Assembly (NCBI GenBank): GCA_023078685.1
Contig: JALGAS010000013.1
Location: 501,001-565,000 of the forward strand
Reading direction: 5' to 3'
Source: Neopestalotiopsis rosae
Lineage: Eukaryota; Ascomycota; Sordariomycetes; Amphisphaeriales; Sporocadaceae
Length of the DNA stretch: 64,000 nucleotides
Shown here: one piece after another, positions 35,848 to 47,409 of the stretch
How positions within the stretch are numbered: the stretch's first letter is position 1
Layout: each line of letters opens with the position of its first letter
The notes under the pieces: model-generated
The model's database searches: none
The model's input: only the letters and a program-made list of their open reading frames with translations
Told to the model about the DNA's origin: nothing
Made by a program: the position numbers and the translations under genes

Positions 35848-37578
35848 GGGGAAAGGGCTGATGTAATGGTGAGAGGAGGCTACCTTTTGTTGTCCTTCTT
35901 TTTTCTTTTCTTCTTTCACGATCTCATGGGCAAGCGAATATTGCGTTATTCTTTCGGGTTTCGTCATTGCTATAATGTGCAGAATTTACTAGGGACGGCG
36001 ACAGGGCTTTCGGGAATACCATCTCCACACGGCGTTTTACTCTTTTATATATTTCTGGGACTGGGGTCGTTCCTTATTCGAATCTTACCAGGTGGGAAGC
36101 TATCTTGTGTATTTTGAACCATTATCATTTGTCTTTTAGGGCAAAATGGGCGGCATATATTGGGATTTGGGGGGAAGGAGGTAGAATCATGCCGCGTTCA
36201 CACAAAGGGTAGCAGACAGTACATACACACACGGAAACGTCGGTAGATGTATATCAAGCTCATCAATGACTCGAAACGATTCATCACGTTATCAGAGACA
36301 CTTTCTTCATCTTGGAGAACAGGTACAAGCAATGCACAGGTGACGGGCCATGTACGCAACAGTGAAGATAGGTTTACGTGCCAGTTATGCTGGTTAGAGA
36401 TTTGCCAAGTAACACAAAACGCCGATTCCATTTCATTTACTTTTTTTTAACTATTCATACAATGTTAAGCACTGTGTGCAACGCTTTTTTATCTCCCTTT
36501 TTTGTCTTGGGGTGAGAATGAAGTCTAGTGCAAGTTCCCAGTCCGTGATTCCTTGATGCGTAAAAAAAGAACAGAAGGAAGGAAAAAGAAGATTTACGCC
36601 ATAAGACATGCAGCTGAAGGAGAAATGTTGTAATGGGCATCCTTCCTTCCCCTATTCATTGCTCCATTGAACCGCAACCTTTTTTTGCCTTTCTCCAAGT
36701 TTCGACAGCCACGCCGCACACTGAGTGACAGCATTGGTGACTTGGCCTATTTGGTGATGCGGGCGACAATCTGTCGACGTGCGAGACGACCAAAATCAAA
36801 CCATTGAGATCAAAATCATAACCAATCGAATGCCTACGTCGACGTATCCCCAAGGTCGGAGTAGACGGTATTGCTCCTGCGATGCACGCGGCAAACGTCC
36901 GGAAGCATGGGCTCAAAAGCCATCGAAGCATCTCGTGATGAGATACCACTCATCAAGGAGAAATCAGAATTGAGATCTGAAGCGGTGGCTGGCTCACGAG
37001 TCGGCTTCATACCAGGAATGGGGACCCCCTTAGGAACAGCAACTCCGGCATTCGTGGAAGCGTGGAAATTGACGGGCTGTAGTACCTATCAGAAATGCAT
37101 TGAGCTCGAGGCCTGATCCTCTCCATCACTCGAATGAGGATCTTGAAAATTCGTCATTATTGGCCATATCAAGGCCCGTGTGTATTGACAGACGGAGATT
37201 GGTATAGCAAGTTTGCCTTGACCGCAACAGATAGAGGACACTCTGAGCGGCGTGTACCACAAGCGTGGCCGTCTGTCAAGCCCTCGGTCGATCGAGTTCG
37301 CTGGGTCAATGCCCAGACAACTTTCAGAACCTTCCTTGTGTTCTGAGAAGAAGGGTATCGTTCAAGAATAAAATCAAGTATTGTAGTGAATAACGCTTCT
37401 CGTAATAATGCCATTTGCGTAATTTGGAGCCCTCAACGTGTATGCCTCGAATAGATTATAGACTATTCAAATCGAGGCACAAGGCCCCAGAAAAACCGAG
37501 TTTGTCGCTCTTTTCTACTATAATGAAAAGAGACGAAGGAGCATTCGGCTGGCTCCAGAAACAAGGCCCTCAAGGAAC
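35848..37578. other. Convergent intergenic region
   Basis: 1.7 kb between the Zn2Cys6 gene (+) and the La-motif gene (-), mostly 3' UTR and terminator DNA. The + strand open frame 36907-37116 (69 codons, ATG) is listed as rejected. No RNA gene or repeat recognised. Confidence 0.4.
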
Positions 37579-40062
37579 TTATTGAGCCGCCACGGGTTCA
37601 GCGCCGTTGGTGTGTGCGTGTCCGTTGACAGCACCGTTGCCATTGGTCAGATGCTTGGTGCCGTTGACCTGGCCTTCCTTGCCCGCAGTACCCTTGGACT
37701 GCTCAGCATCAGAGGCGCTAGAGCCGTTGTTGGGGGAGAATTCAGGGACCTCAGCAGACAGGGGGGTGCCGTTTGCGTGTGTCTGGCCGTTGATGCCATT
37801 CATCATGCCATATGGCTGGAAGCCGTCCTGTCCGTAAGCGGGGAATTGAGCACCATTGGGATAGAATCCATTGGACTCGACTGGGTAGTGCTGCTGGTTC
37901 ATGTATGGTGCCTGGTACATAGTAGAATGATCATGTTTGAAGACATTGGCAGGGCCTTCGTCAAAGTTGACTTCGTCGTTGCGAGAGCCCTTCGGGTAGA
38001 CAAACTCTGCCCATTCCTGGACACGCCTAATGCGGTCGCGGTTGTCTTCAATGCCAGTCACCAACTCAATCTCGGGGCATTCGATACAGGCAAATCGAAG
38101 CATGGACGGGTCAGGACTAAGTTGCTGGATACGCGTGAACCTCTGAATGACGTCCAGGAAAACATAGCCCTGGGAATCCATGCAGCGTCTCAAGTACGAG
38201 TCCTTCAGCAGGTTGTTAACCGAGAAGTAGTACGAGAGCTGACGAGTGAGCATGGCAATGATGTTCTGTTGCTCATACCAGTATGGTTGCGGGGCCATCA
38301 TGGCAGGCATCGCCTGCATCGATGGGTCAACATTCCAGTTGGCAGCTTGCACGTTGTTGCCGCGGCCATTTCTGCCATTGCCACGATAGAAGCCACCAGA
38401 TGTAGAGTTGCGAGAGGAGTGGCCATTAGTCGGGCCACCAGGCATCCCGTAGCCCATGGAGACGTTACCAGGATACGAGTTCTGGCGAGAGTTCATGTGA
38501 CCATTAAATGGCTGTCCGTTGGATCCGAATCCTCCATGACCACGGTGACCTCCGCCATTTGCACCAGGGTGACCACCTCGTCCACGGTTGTTGCGCTTCT
38601 CCGATTTGGGAACATGGTGGTGGTTGTTCTCCTTGGCAGCGGGGGTGAAGGACTCCCTGGATGGGTCGGGTCGAGTCTCAGACTTCTTCTCACTGGGAGT
38701 CTCGGAGGCTTGGGGCTGGTCCTTGCTGTCGGACTGAACAGCCTTGGTAGGCTCATCAACACCGTTCACCTGTATTGTTAAGGTCAGCTAATGAAAGAAA
38801 TGGTTGGGTCGGAGGCGACAACATACCGTTGCGTTGGCGTTTGAGCCCTCCTTGACTGCACCGGATGCCTTACGGGCATCACGGGAAATACCAGCATCGA
38901 CCGACGCACGCTTGGCAGGCGCGGCTGCTGCGGCCCTAGAGCCATTGGCACCATCAACAAACTTTTCACCAGATGCTTTGGCGGCGCCAGAAGCCTGTGT
39001 CCGCTCCGCGGGTCCTGACAAGCCAGCATGACCACGGGCGCCGGTCTCACGGCCACCACGGGGCGCACCAGTCTTACTACCACGGGGGTTTCGGCTAGGG
39101 AGCGGTGTTTCAAACACTGCGCTCGGCACAAAGGGGATAGCTACCCACTTCGGCTTGTCCTTGGGACCAGAGTCAGCCTTGTCCTCAGAGGCTTCCTCGC
39201 TCTCAGTGGGCTTGGAAGCAGTCTCTTGTGACTTGATCTCTGTAGCAGCCGTCTCGGGAGTTGGCCACGAGGCAGCATCAGCAACGGACGGGAGAGATTC
39301 ACCAGTCTTCTCAAGTGCCTTGCCACCACGGGTAGCGTGACGTCGAGGGGCCTGCTCTGCGTCTTTCGATACATCCTTCCGTTGGCCCTTGTTTACGTTG
39401 GCCGAAGAACGACCAGAGTTCTCAGCCTCACTAGCGGCAGTCTTGGCCTTGTTATCTTGAGCATTGGCAGCTGCGGTGGTAGATGTGCGTGCTGGAACGG
39501 GCTGGACAGTCTTTGTCTGAGCCTCCTTGGCTCTCTGAACCCAAAAGTTAACGGCAGGTATCGGGGCCTCGGACAATTGCACCTTGGGTGCTTCGGGCTC
39601 CTTCTCCTTCTCTGCGGTCGGTTCTTGGTCCGAGTCCTTGTCGGTAGTTTTCGACTTCTTGCCCTTTCGTGGCTTTCTGTTGTCAGACGTGTCAGAACGT
39701 GCTGATGCACCCTTGACCCGTCTCTCGGGTGTCTCAGCACCCTGCTTCTTTTCTGTGGAGGTAGAGACAGCGGCCTCTGTGGCTGTACTCTCCTGTGTAA
39801 TTTCGGCTGATTGAGCACTTTGACTGGGAGCGTCTGACTCATTCTTGTTCTGGGAATCATCCGGCGTGACCGACTGTGTGTTGGCGGGCTTGACGTCTTC
39901 GTCATTTGAGGTGGTCGAAGCTGCTATCGACTGAGAAGCAACGGCCTCACTTGTAGCGGCCGGAGCATCGTTGCTCGTTGTCGAAGCGGCTTGGCTGACG
40001 GGGCCGGAAGATGCAGTGGTAAGCTGGCCCTTGGCCGCTGCGGCATATGAGAATGTGGACAT
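37579..40062 (-). CDS. SRO9: La-motif RNA-binding protein (Sro9/Slf1, LARP type)
   Basis: Exons 40062..38827 and 38769..37579 (57-nt intron, GTATGT...TACAG), 808 aa. Sro9-like proteins are cytoplasmic polysome-associated La-related proteins that influence mRNA translation and stability. Seen: MSTFSYAAAAKGQ start typical of the fungal family; a long low-complexity Ser/Thr/Ala/Glu/Lys-rich N-terminal half with KPKWVAIPFVPSAVFETPLP. Gly/Arg/Asn/His-rich segments follow (RNNRGRGGHPGANGGG). The La HTH domain lies at about 578-665: IIAMLTRQLSYYFSVNNLLK, DSQGYVFLDVIQRFTRIQQL, RRVQEWAEFVYP. A Gly/Asn-rich tail ends in AAQ. No RRM follows the La motif, as in LARP1/Sro9 rather than true La. The antisense open frame of similar length over exon 2 is a shadow. 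Symbol by family, not proven orthology. Confidence 0.9.
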
Positions 40063-43000
40063 TTTGTCTAATGAGCTCGTCTGAGACGGCTTTTGACTGT
40101 GCCTGGTACGTAGGCGAGAGAAAATCTCAACCCTGTTTTCGCACCAGGGCTATGTGGTTTCCGAGGCGGACCAAGGTCACTTTAGGCGAGGTAGCCTCTC
40201 TCGGAAGAAGGAAAAATCGATTGTCACCCTCGGAGAAGGCGAACAACGCTTCGCTGACTTGAATGAACTCGGCAGAGAAAGGGCTAGAAACTCTCGTGTC
40301 GGAGGGATTCGGCCGCAAATTAGGGTATCGCTCCGTCGAAGTCGTTGGGGCAAGTGGTTGACAGCGCGGATGCAGACAGAGTGCAGGAGAACCAATGGAC
40401 GATCGTAGGGAAGGGGGAAAATTGCTTCTGGTCGGCTTAAGGTCTCAAATGCGGGGTGCCAAATTGAACAAGCAGAATGCACAAGGCAGAAAAGCTTGAA
40501 AAAATGTGTCCCGCGAAGTCAAAGTCTGCAAGCGATTGCAGTTGCGCTGGCGGAGATTTTTCTTGAACGGGTGTCAAGAAAAAATTGGTGCAGAGCGCGG
40601 TCGCTGGCTAGGGAAATTTTTTGGTGCCGTTTCTTTCGATGCGACGCCAGGCAGTGTGTTGAATCCGACTTACTTGTCCTCGGGTTGGCAGAACCTCTGT
40701 CAAGGTCAGAAGCTCGAGGAAGACGGGTAAGAGGAAAGGTGGAGGGGGGAAAACAGAATCTGTGAGAACAATCCTAGATTCCTGTCCTTGTTTTTTTCTC
40801 AAAGACCCAACGAGGTGCAACTGGTGACGAAGAACGATTGTTGCTTCGAAACGGAATTGGTGAATCGCTGAGACGTGGCCTTGTAAGATGTTGTCCTGCC
40901 GGGTAGGAAGGACACACGACTAAGCAAGAGTCCAGGTGAGCCTGAGGGAACAAAAAAAAATAAAAATAAAAAAAGGTAGATCGATGATCTTCTCAGTGTT
41001 CCTGAAATTTCGGACACAGAAGCACGGATCGGACCGTCGGTCTTTTTCGGTTGCTTTCGAGGGCTCGCGCGTGAGGAACTGCTCGCAAGAGAGTTTTTGC
41101 GTCAGGTATCCGGCTGGGAGCAGTGGCCTGAGCGAACAGTTGTAACAATTGTTGGCACGGGCGACTGTGTGGTGTGGTGATTGACTGACTGGGGGAGGAA
41201 ACCTCAGTGCAGGAAAAAGGCAAGTAAGTAAATCTGTAAGACAGAAAAGGTGAGCAGTGACCAAGAGTTGTTGGCACTGCTGTGACTTCTCTGATTCCTA
41301 GGATGGAATGACTTCTCTTTGCCCACAGATTGCTTGTTCCGGCAACACCAGTGCCACTCGATTTGCTTGACACAACAAAAAAATAAAAAGGTGAAGAGCA
41401 GGATGCTATTAGAGGAGAGGAGGGTTTGTGTGGAGGGTACAACAAAGTTGGTAGCAATTTTTGTGTGCCTTTTCCCGCTGCTCAAGCTCGACTGGAGAGG
41501 CCCGATAAAAAAAAAATATTTTATTATTTTTTCGCTACTACTCTTTACCAATGGCGCGCTTTTCGATTTTACGGCGCCGGCCCTTGGCTGACTAGGGGAC
41601 GCATAGGCACAAATTGTGGATTTCCAGGACCCTCTCTTCCGCTAAACTCTCCATGACTGGGTACCGAATAGGCTTGAATGGGGTGAGCAAGCAAAAACGC
41701 TGCCGAGATTCAGGAAAACATAGTGGCATGCCACCTAACTTCGGCGAATGTGAATTTTTTTTTTATCAATGAGGGGCAGCGCCCAAATTTTTTTTCCCTA
41801 TCGGCCATTTTATTTAGATGTTGTTGCCAGGGCACCTATCGCTGTCCAGCTCTACATTACCAACCTAAATAATGGTACCAAATATACAATTTACACATTT
41901 TCAGCCTTTCCTGCCTTTTTCAAATCTTACTGTCCAGCAAGCAAACATCGTGACATTGTTGCACTCTTGCAGGTTATAAGCATCGGATAATGTCCCAACG
42001 CGTAGCACGAGGACCAATGCTTGCCGGGGAGGGATGTGTGCTTGTATCAATGACATAATGACGGTACTGCAGCCATCGCCATTGCCGGAAATTACAGCAG
42101 GTAAAGATGTTGGAATACCCTAAAACCCAAGGTACAGTAGTTAATTCACATTAACTGCCTTCGTACATACATATGTACATTTTATTCAATGACAAGACTC
42201 TCCATAACTTCTTCAATCATCATGATATTACCCACGCAACGCAAAATATGCCGACGGTCGCTAAATTTAAACTGGCCGTCCGCAGACTTTCCCTTTTCAG
42301 TCTCGTCCATGTTGCGTTGTATCTTGGAGTTTCAGCTGCCATTGCTTGACAGTGAATTCTTCCATTCCGTTACGATGCGACACAAGCCTTTTCGGCAGCC
42401 CGGCTCAATCATCTCTGGAGTGACTGGCTGGCCACATCAACCCCTCCACAGGTTTTCCCTTTGCGAGTTGGAGAAAACGAAGAGGGGAAACATTGCTCCT
42501 CTTCTTCTCCTCTTACCCACGTAACAACGGTAGGTACCGGCACCGCACTGCACGCACTGACTGGCAAATGCCAGGCCAGGCAAGCGTCTGGCGTCTGGTC
42601 AGATTAGGCGTCCTGGGGCGTGTCGTTTTCCAGAGTCGTGTGCGCGGTGGAGCAGCAATCAATCCAACTGAATTGCGCGAATATCTCATATGGAATCCCG
42701 TTCGTGTCCACCCTGTTTCTCCTCCGTGTTCCGTTTTCTGCTTACGTAGTAGCAAGCAATCAAGCAAGCATCTGAAGGAGAGAAAAATTAAAATAAAACC
42801 GAGGTTACCGTACAGAGACAAGATCGAATTCGACAAGGGCTTGAGACCCGGATCTTTGCAAGGTCAGCATAATTTCTTTATTGACCAGCATAATCACCGG
42901 CATCATGATCCTCGCCATCATGATATTAATAGGGCATACAACGGGTGGTCCTTTGTCTCGATTCACTTCTGATAATAAAAAAGTCCCACGGAAAATGTAG

Positions 43001-46000
43001 GCTTGTCATATCCACAGGTCCACTGTGTATGTACGAGCCTTGGGCCAATCAATTATGAAGTAGTGCCTACACTCTTGCATAGTACAACCTCTCACGTGCG
43101 AATGGCCGGAATTCCATGCACATTCTGACGGGGGTTTCTTTCCGGCGTTTGCATTGTATCTCTACGCATTGGTCGAACTGTTCATGGGCACCAAAAGGAT
43201 GACCGAAGACTCTGTTTCTGTTCGGTCACTCACTAAAACATGAGATCGAGGTATCACAGACAGGCAAGACCGTTGGCCAAGATGACGCACTCCCTGTGTT
43301 CCTGACTAACATGGACAAACGAGACTTTTTGGCGTCTGGGCTCCCCAAGGATGGGATTTCTCATTCGATGCTAGGCCATCCGATGGTGGTTGCAATCATC
43401 AGGAACCGCCAACCCCGCGTGGCCGCATTGGGGAAACCCGTTCGGCCTTTTGCGTTGCGAACTTGCACGTTGGTGATTGTATGGTTCTTGTTCAAGAGTG
43501 ACATGCCTTTGTAGTATCTCAATACCAGCAACACACACACACACAGAGGCGAGAGGGGTTGAATACCAACCGTCAAACAAATTCCTAAACATGCCCAAAT
43601 TTTTCTTAGTATTTTTTCCTTCCCTGACCATCGTTTTTCCAGGGTCCAAAAGATCTCCACTATATGAAAGCGGGCACGTGTGTGTGACCTCATCTTTTCA
43701 AGTGCTGGTTCTGGACCTCCGCCAGGTGCCGAATTGAGCCCGGACCTACAGACTGTCACAGCTTTCGACAAGGCCCTATAACCCGGGGCGACCAATCACC
43801 ATGCGCACTTTTGTATTATAATGTCTGTCATCAGACTCGATAGATTACTTGCATATTTGACCTCTCCTCAACACAATGGATGGATTGCGTAAAAGTTCGA
43901 GATTCCGCTCGAGTCCCTGAAAGGTGAGTTGGAAACACTAGGTCGATTATTAAACAGAATCAGTCCAGAAGTTGTGAGGTTCTCGTCATGCAGTAGTCAC
44001 GCGCAAGTCTTCGGCAGACCCGTCTCTCGGCGAATCTCTGGTTGTATTCCCTTACAGCAGGAAAGGGAACATGGGGAAAGCAGGACGAAACGCAAAGCAC
44101 CAATGACATTGCCAACGGCGACATCACCGTCATAGTGATTTCTCAAAAGAACCCTTTGCCGTAGTGAAATAGCCCAGCCAGCCCTACTCACGGTATACGT
44201 TGGCTCCATGACCGGACCGACCTCTCTACTGGTGGACCTACATGCCGTATGGGAGGGACGGCAACGCGCCCTCTTCCCAACCTTAAAAAACCACCTAGTT
44301 GAGCTACTCTTGCATCGGCAGGTTTCTCGAAGCCTCTTTTTTATTTTCTTCTTCTCGATCAACAAAAGAAAACTGCTTTCTAGAGATTTTAGTCTTTTTT
44401 GGTCGATCCATGGGTTTTTCTCGTAGCCAATGAATTGTTCCGTCCAGCTGGAAAGGAGGCTGGAACTTGCAGTGCTCTCTGATTCAGAGCACCACCAAAG
44501 ATGGGATTGAGTTGTACTGCACCGAATTTTGGTAACAAAGGTACAGTATGTTGGTTTCCTAGAGAGAATACTGCAAAGAGAACAACACGACATTTATACG
44601 AAGTCCAACCCAATTAGTATCCCTTCCATCTTCTTACTCCATCTGATTCGCTGACATAAAAGAAAAAAGGGGGCGATTTTCAGACAACAAGTGAAATTTT
44701 CAGCGTTCGTGCATCGTTGCAACTCGGCTCGTACATGGTCCAACTAGGTAGATGGATATACCGCTGACACCTGTCATCCCCAATCAGCCCACGGCGGGAG
44801 CTCTTTTGGGGGGGATTGACAAACCATTTCCTATACATAATGAGCAACGCTTTGTCGATGATTCTTTTTTTAGTTTTCGAATTTGGAAATCGAACATGAT
44901 CTTCAATCTTCTTGCCGCGTATCCGTTTTCCATTGTCGCGCGACCTTTGACGCCAATTGTGGAATCAGAACCAAACTGTCTTTTCGACTCACATGAGCGA
45001 CCACGGAACGGCACAGTACTTACACCAAGGACGTCTTATGAAACTACATTTTTGGAAAAAAGTTATGATCATTCGCAGACCCATGGTTTCATGATAGCCC
45101 AAAAGTATCTCCTCTTTCGGTCATGACAGGAAGTTTCTCTCATGCGTCTTCTGAATCTACTTCTTCTTTAATGGCCGTAACAATAGACTTACTATCCCGT
45201 CCCTCGAGATTCCTTTGGCGGGTGTTTCAGAGAACCCGTGAATAGAAAAAAAAAAGAAAAAAACTCTATACCAGACCACACTATACTCCCTTACGCCCGT
45301 TAGGAAAGAGATCACCTGAATAGGCCATGTTTCCAATGAGATCGTCCAAACTAAACGTCATAAATTTTAGACGCAGCTTTCATAAGTACCACAAGTCATC
45401 AAGACATAAAACTCGCCTTTGTTTTTTCTTCTTGAATTTGGGAGGGCGATCGTCGCACGTTTACTACGGCAAACACGTGATGAACAAGATCAAAGCAACG
45501 TAGGTTCTTGGCTATTTGGAATACTCCTTTGACAGGTCCAAAAAAAGAAGCTCCAAGAAACACGGCCTAGAGCGTGCCGGTTGACGTCTCGTGGACTTGG
45601 GACTACGATACTTCCTAGGAGTGATATCACGGACACTCTTATACCTGGCCGTACTTTGCAAGTGTACATTCTCTTCGACCCCGGGATGCCATTATACCAG
45701 AACATCGGTAGACAAATATCAGACGAATATACACTTGTGTGTACATGTCTTGGGCGTCAAGGCATTTTTATAAAGTTGTGTCAAGAACGGGATTCGATGA
45801 CTCATATACATCGGGAGCTGTTGCCTGGATGTTGACATTGGCCATGAACTCTGGCTTCGCCTTGCAGATCAATGTTGTTAAGCACACGAAAGGGGAGTCA
45901 TCAGTGTAAGGATGTGAACTGCGCAAGAGATCAAGGTTGCCTTGGTCTCGAATGTGGCTGTAAGTTCAGGAAACAGGATTGGCAGTAGACAATACCATCA

Positions 46001-46155
46001 CATGCGTCGCACTGTCAACCTTACCAACTTTACTAAAATCACAATATGTGATTGACATACATTCTTTTTGCTAATCGTAAAAGTAGAAATACATTTTAGG
46101 CTCCCTTGAATCGTACATGTAAAATATGTCATGGCGCTCGGTGAATAAAGGTAGC
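40063..46155. other. 6.1 kb non-coding region upstream of the La-motif gene
   Basis: No gene supported on either strand. 40063-41600 is the upstream region of SRO9, with A- and T-runs (40952-40974, 41509-41531). A (CA)7 tract lies at 43531-43544. Open frames, the longest 198 codons on the minus strand at 43997-44593, show no bias, no domain and no plausible start context. No transposase or reverse-transcriptase remnant and no tRNA seen. Confidence 0.4.
43531..43544. repeat. (AC)7 microsatellite
   Basis: Seven perfect AC units followed by ACAGAGG, in non-coding DNA. Confidence 0.85.
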
Positions 46156-47409
46156 TTAACCAGTCATCCAGGCAGCAGCGCGCCGGGCGCCAAAGGAGGT
46201 GGCGAGACGTAGGCCGCTCGAACCCATGGGAAAGTAACTGACCAGATACCATATCAAGCAAGCCAGCTGAATGATGGCCGCGATCAGGGTCAAGACGGAG
46301 TTTTGTAACTAGACAAACATGAGTGAGATGACTCGAGTAAGGAAGACAGTTGTCTTTGGTAAGAACTTACGCCCATGGAGAAGTATATCGTCAAGAAGAT
46401 GGAGCCAAAGTAGGCGGCAGTGAACGGGAGTCGGTTGCCAGAGAGGAGATGCTGAATGTAGGCCATAGGCCCCATCATGGCACCCCATGAGCATAGGAAC
46501 AGAACGGAACCGAAGGACCAGCTAGAATCAAGAGGTATCAGTAACATAAGCAGTAGAGGCGGTTCAATCATATTGCAAAGCAGGAGGCCTTTCTCGGGCG
46601 GAGGGATCGCAAAGCATCTCGGGAGCTATCTCCCTCCCAGTCGATCACCCGCTGGTGAATGCAAGATTGAGTGCATATGCAGAGCGGCTCGCTGCATAGG
46701 GCAACACGACGGCCTCAGTCGACATGTTGGTTTGGTCCAGTCGGGCGCTCGCCCGGATGACCACATGTTCAAGCGAAGGCAGGGATCGGATAGGGCACGA
46801 GGGAATCAGGACAGGAACAACTAGGCACTCACAGCGTAGCGAACTTTCGAGGCTTTGCGATCAAGATAGGCCAAAGGGCAAAGCAGAGAATAAAGCATGC
46901 AGCAGCAGCAATGTTGCAACCACTGAAGATCAGGAGGCGATCCCAACGGCTCACTAGATGATAAGATCGAGATCTCTGGTCAGCTTCTTATCTGAATATG
47001 GGAATCAGAATGCCCATGTGCAAAAATAGACCACGAGATGCGGCAGCTAGTCCAACTGCGACAGTCGCACATGGACGCTTCTTTGATAGCTCCACAAAAT
47101 CATATAATATCCGAGACGGGGGCGGTAGGGGAACAAGAAAAAAAACAGGGCAAAAAGCGCAAGAAGGCGTAGGCTGTGTCACTCACAGGCGAACCATCCC
47201 TCTTCTTCCTCGCGGCGGTTGGGAGCTGGGAGCGGTGCGCCGGCGCCCTCGGTGGTGGGCAGTCGCACATATCCGCGGTCGCCGAATGGGTTCAGCGACT
47301 TGATGGAGGTTAGAAGGCCAGATTGTTGGCTCGTATTGACGGGTATGTCTGCGTCGCGACGGGACCAGCCCAGCGAGTTCATGGACTCTCGGAAAGAGGC
47401 CGAAGCCAT
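46156..47409 (-). CDS. SFT2: SFT2 vesicle transport protein (Golgi membrane)
   Basis: Exons 47409..47187, 46953..46833, 46521..46371 and 46308..46156; 215 aa, equal to yeast Sft2. Sft2 is a four-helix Golgi membrane protein assisting fusion of endosome-derived vesicles with the Golgi. Seen: a cytosolic N-terminus MASASFRESMNSLGWSRRD with SLNPFGDRGYVRLPT and REEEEGWFALSRWDR. Four TM segments follow: CNIAAAACFILCFALWPIL, FGSVLFLCSWGAMMGPM, AAYFGSIFLTIYFSM and VLTLIAAIIQLACLIWYLV. The family C-terminus is YFPMGSSGLRLATSFGARRA. Splice phases agree at all joins. Introns 1 (233 nt) and 2 (311 nt) are much longer than usual in this window. Confidence 0.93.

Noticed and set aside
36907..37116. 69-codon + strand ORF with ATG, balanced composition
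   Set aside because: Short, lies in convergent 3' DNA and matches nothing I know; could be a relic or small gene but cannot be supported.
37582..38781. 399-codon + strand frame antisense to the La-motif gene
   Set aside because: Shadow frame; the minus strand encodes a clear La domain.
43997..44593. 198-codon minus-strand frame
   Set aside because: No domain, irregular composition and low-complexity Lys/Ser/Leu runs; sits in non-coding DNA.
41500..46000. Transposon remnant or RIP-mutated island
   Set aside because: No transposase or reverse-transcriptase frame, no terminal repeats found by eye, and AT content not extreme.
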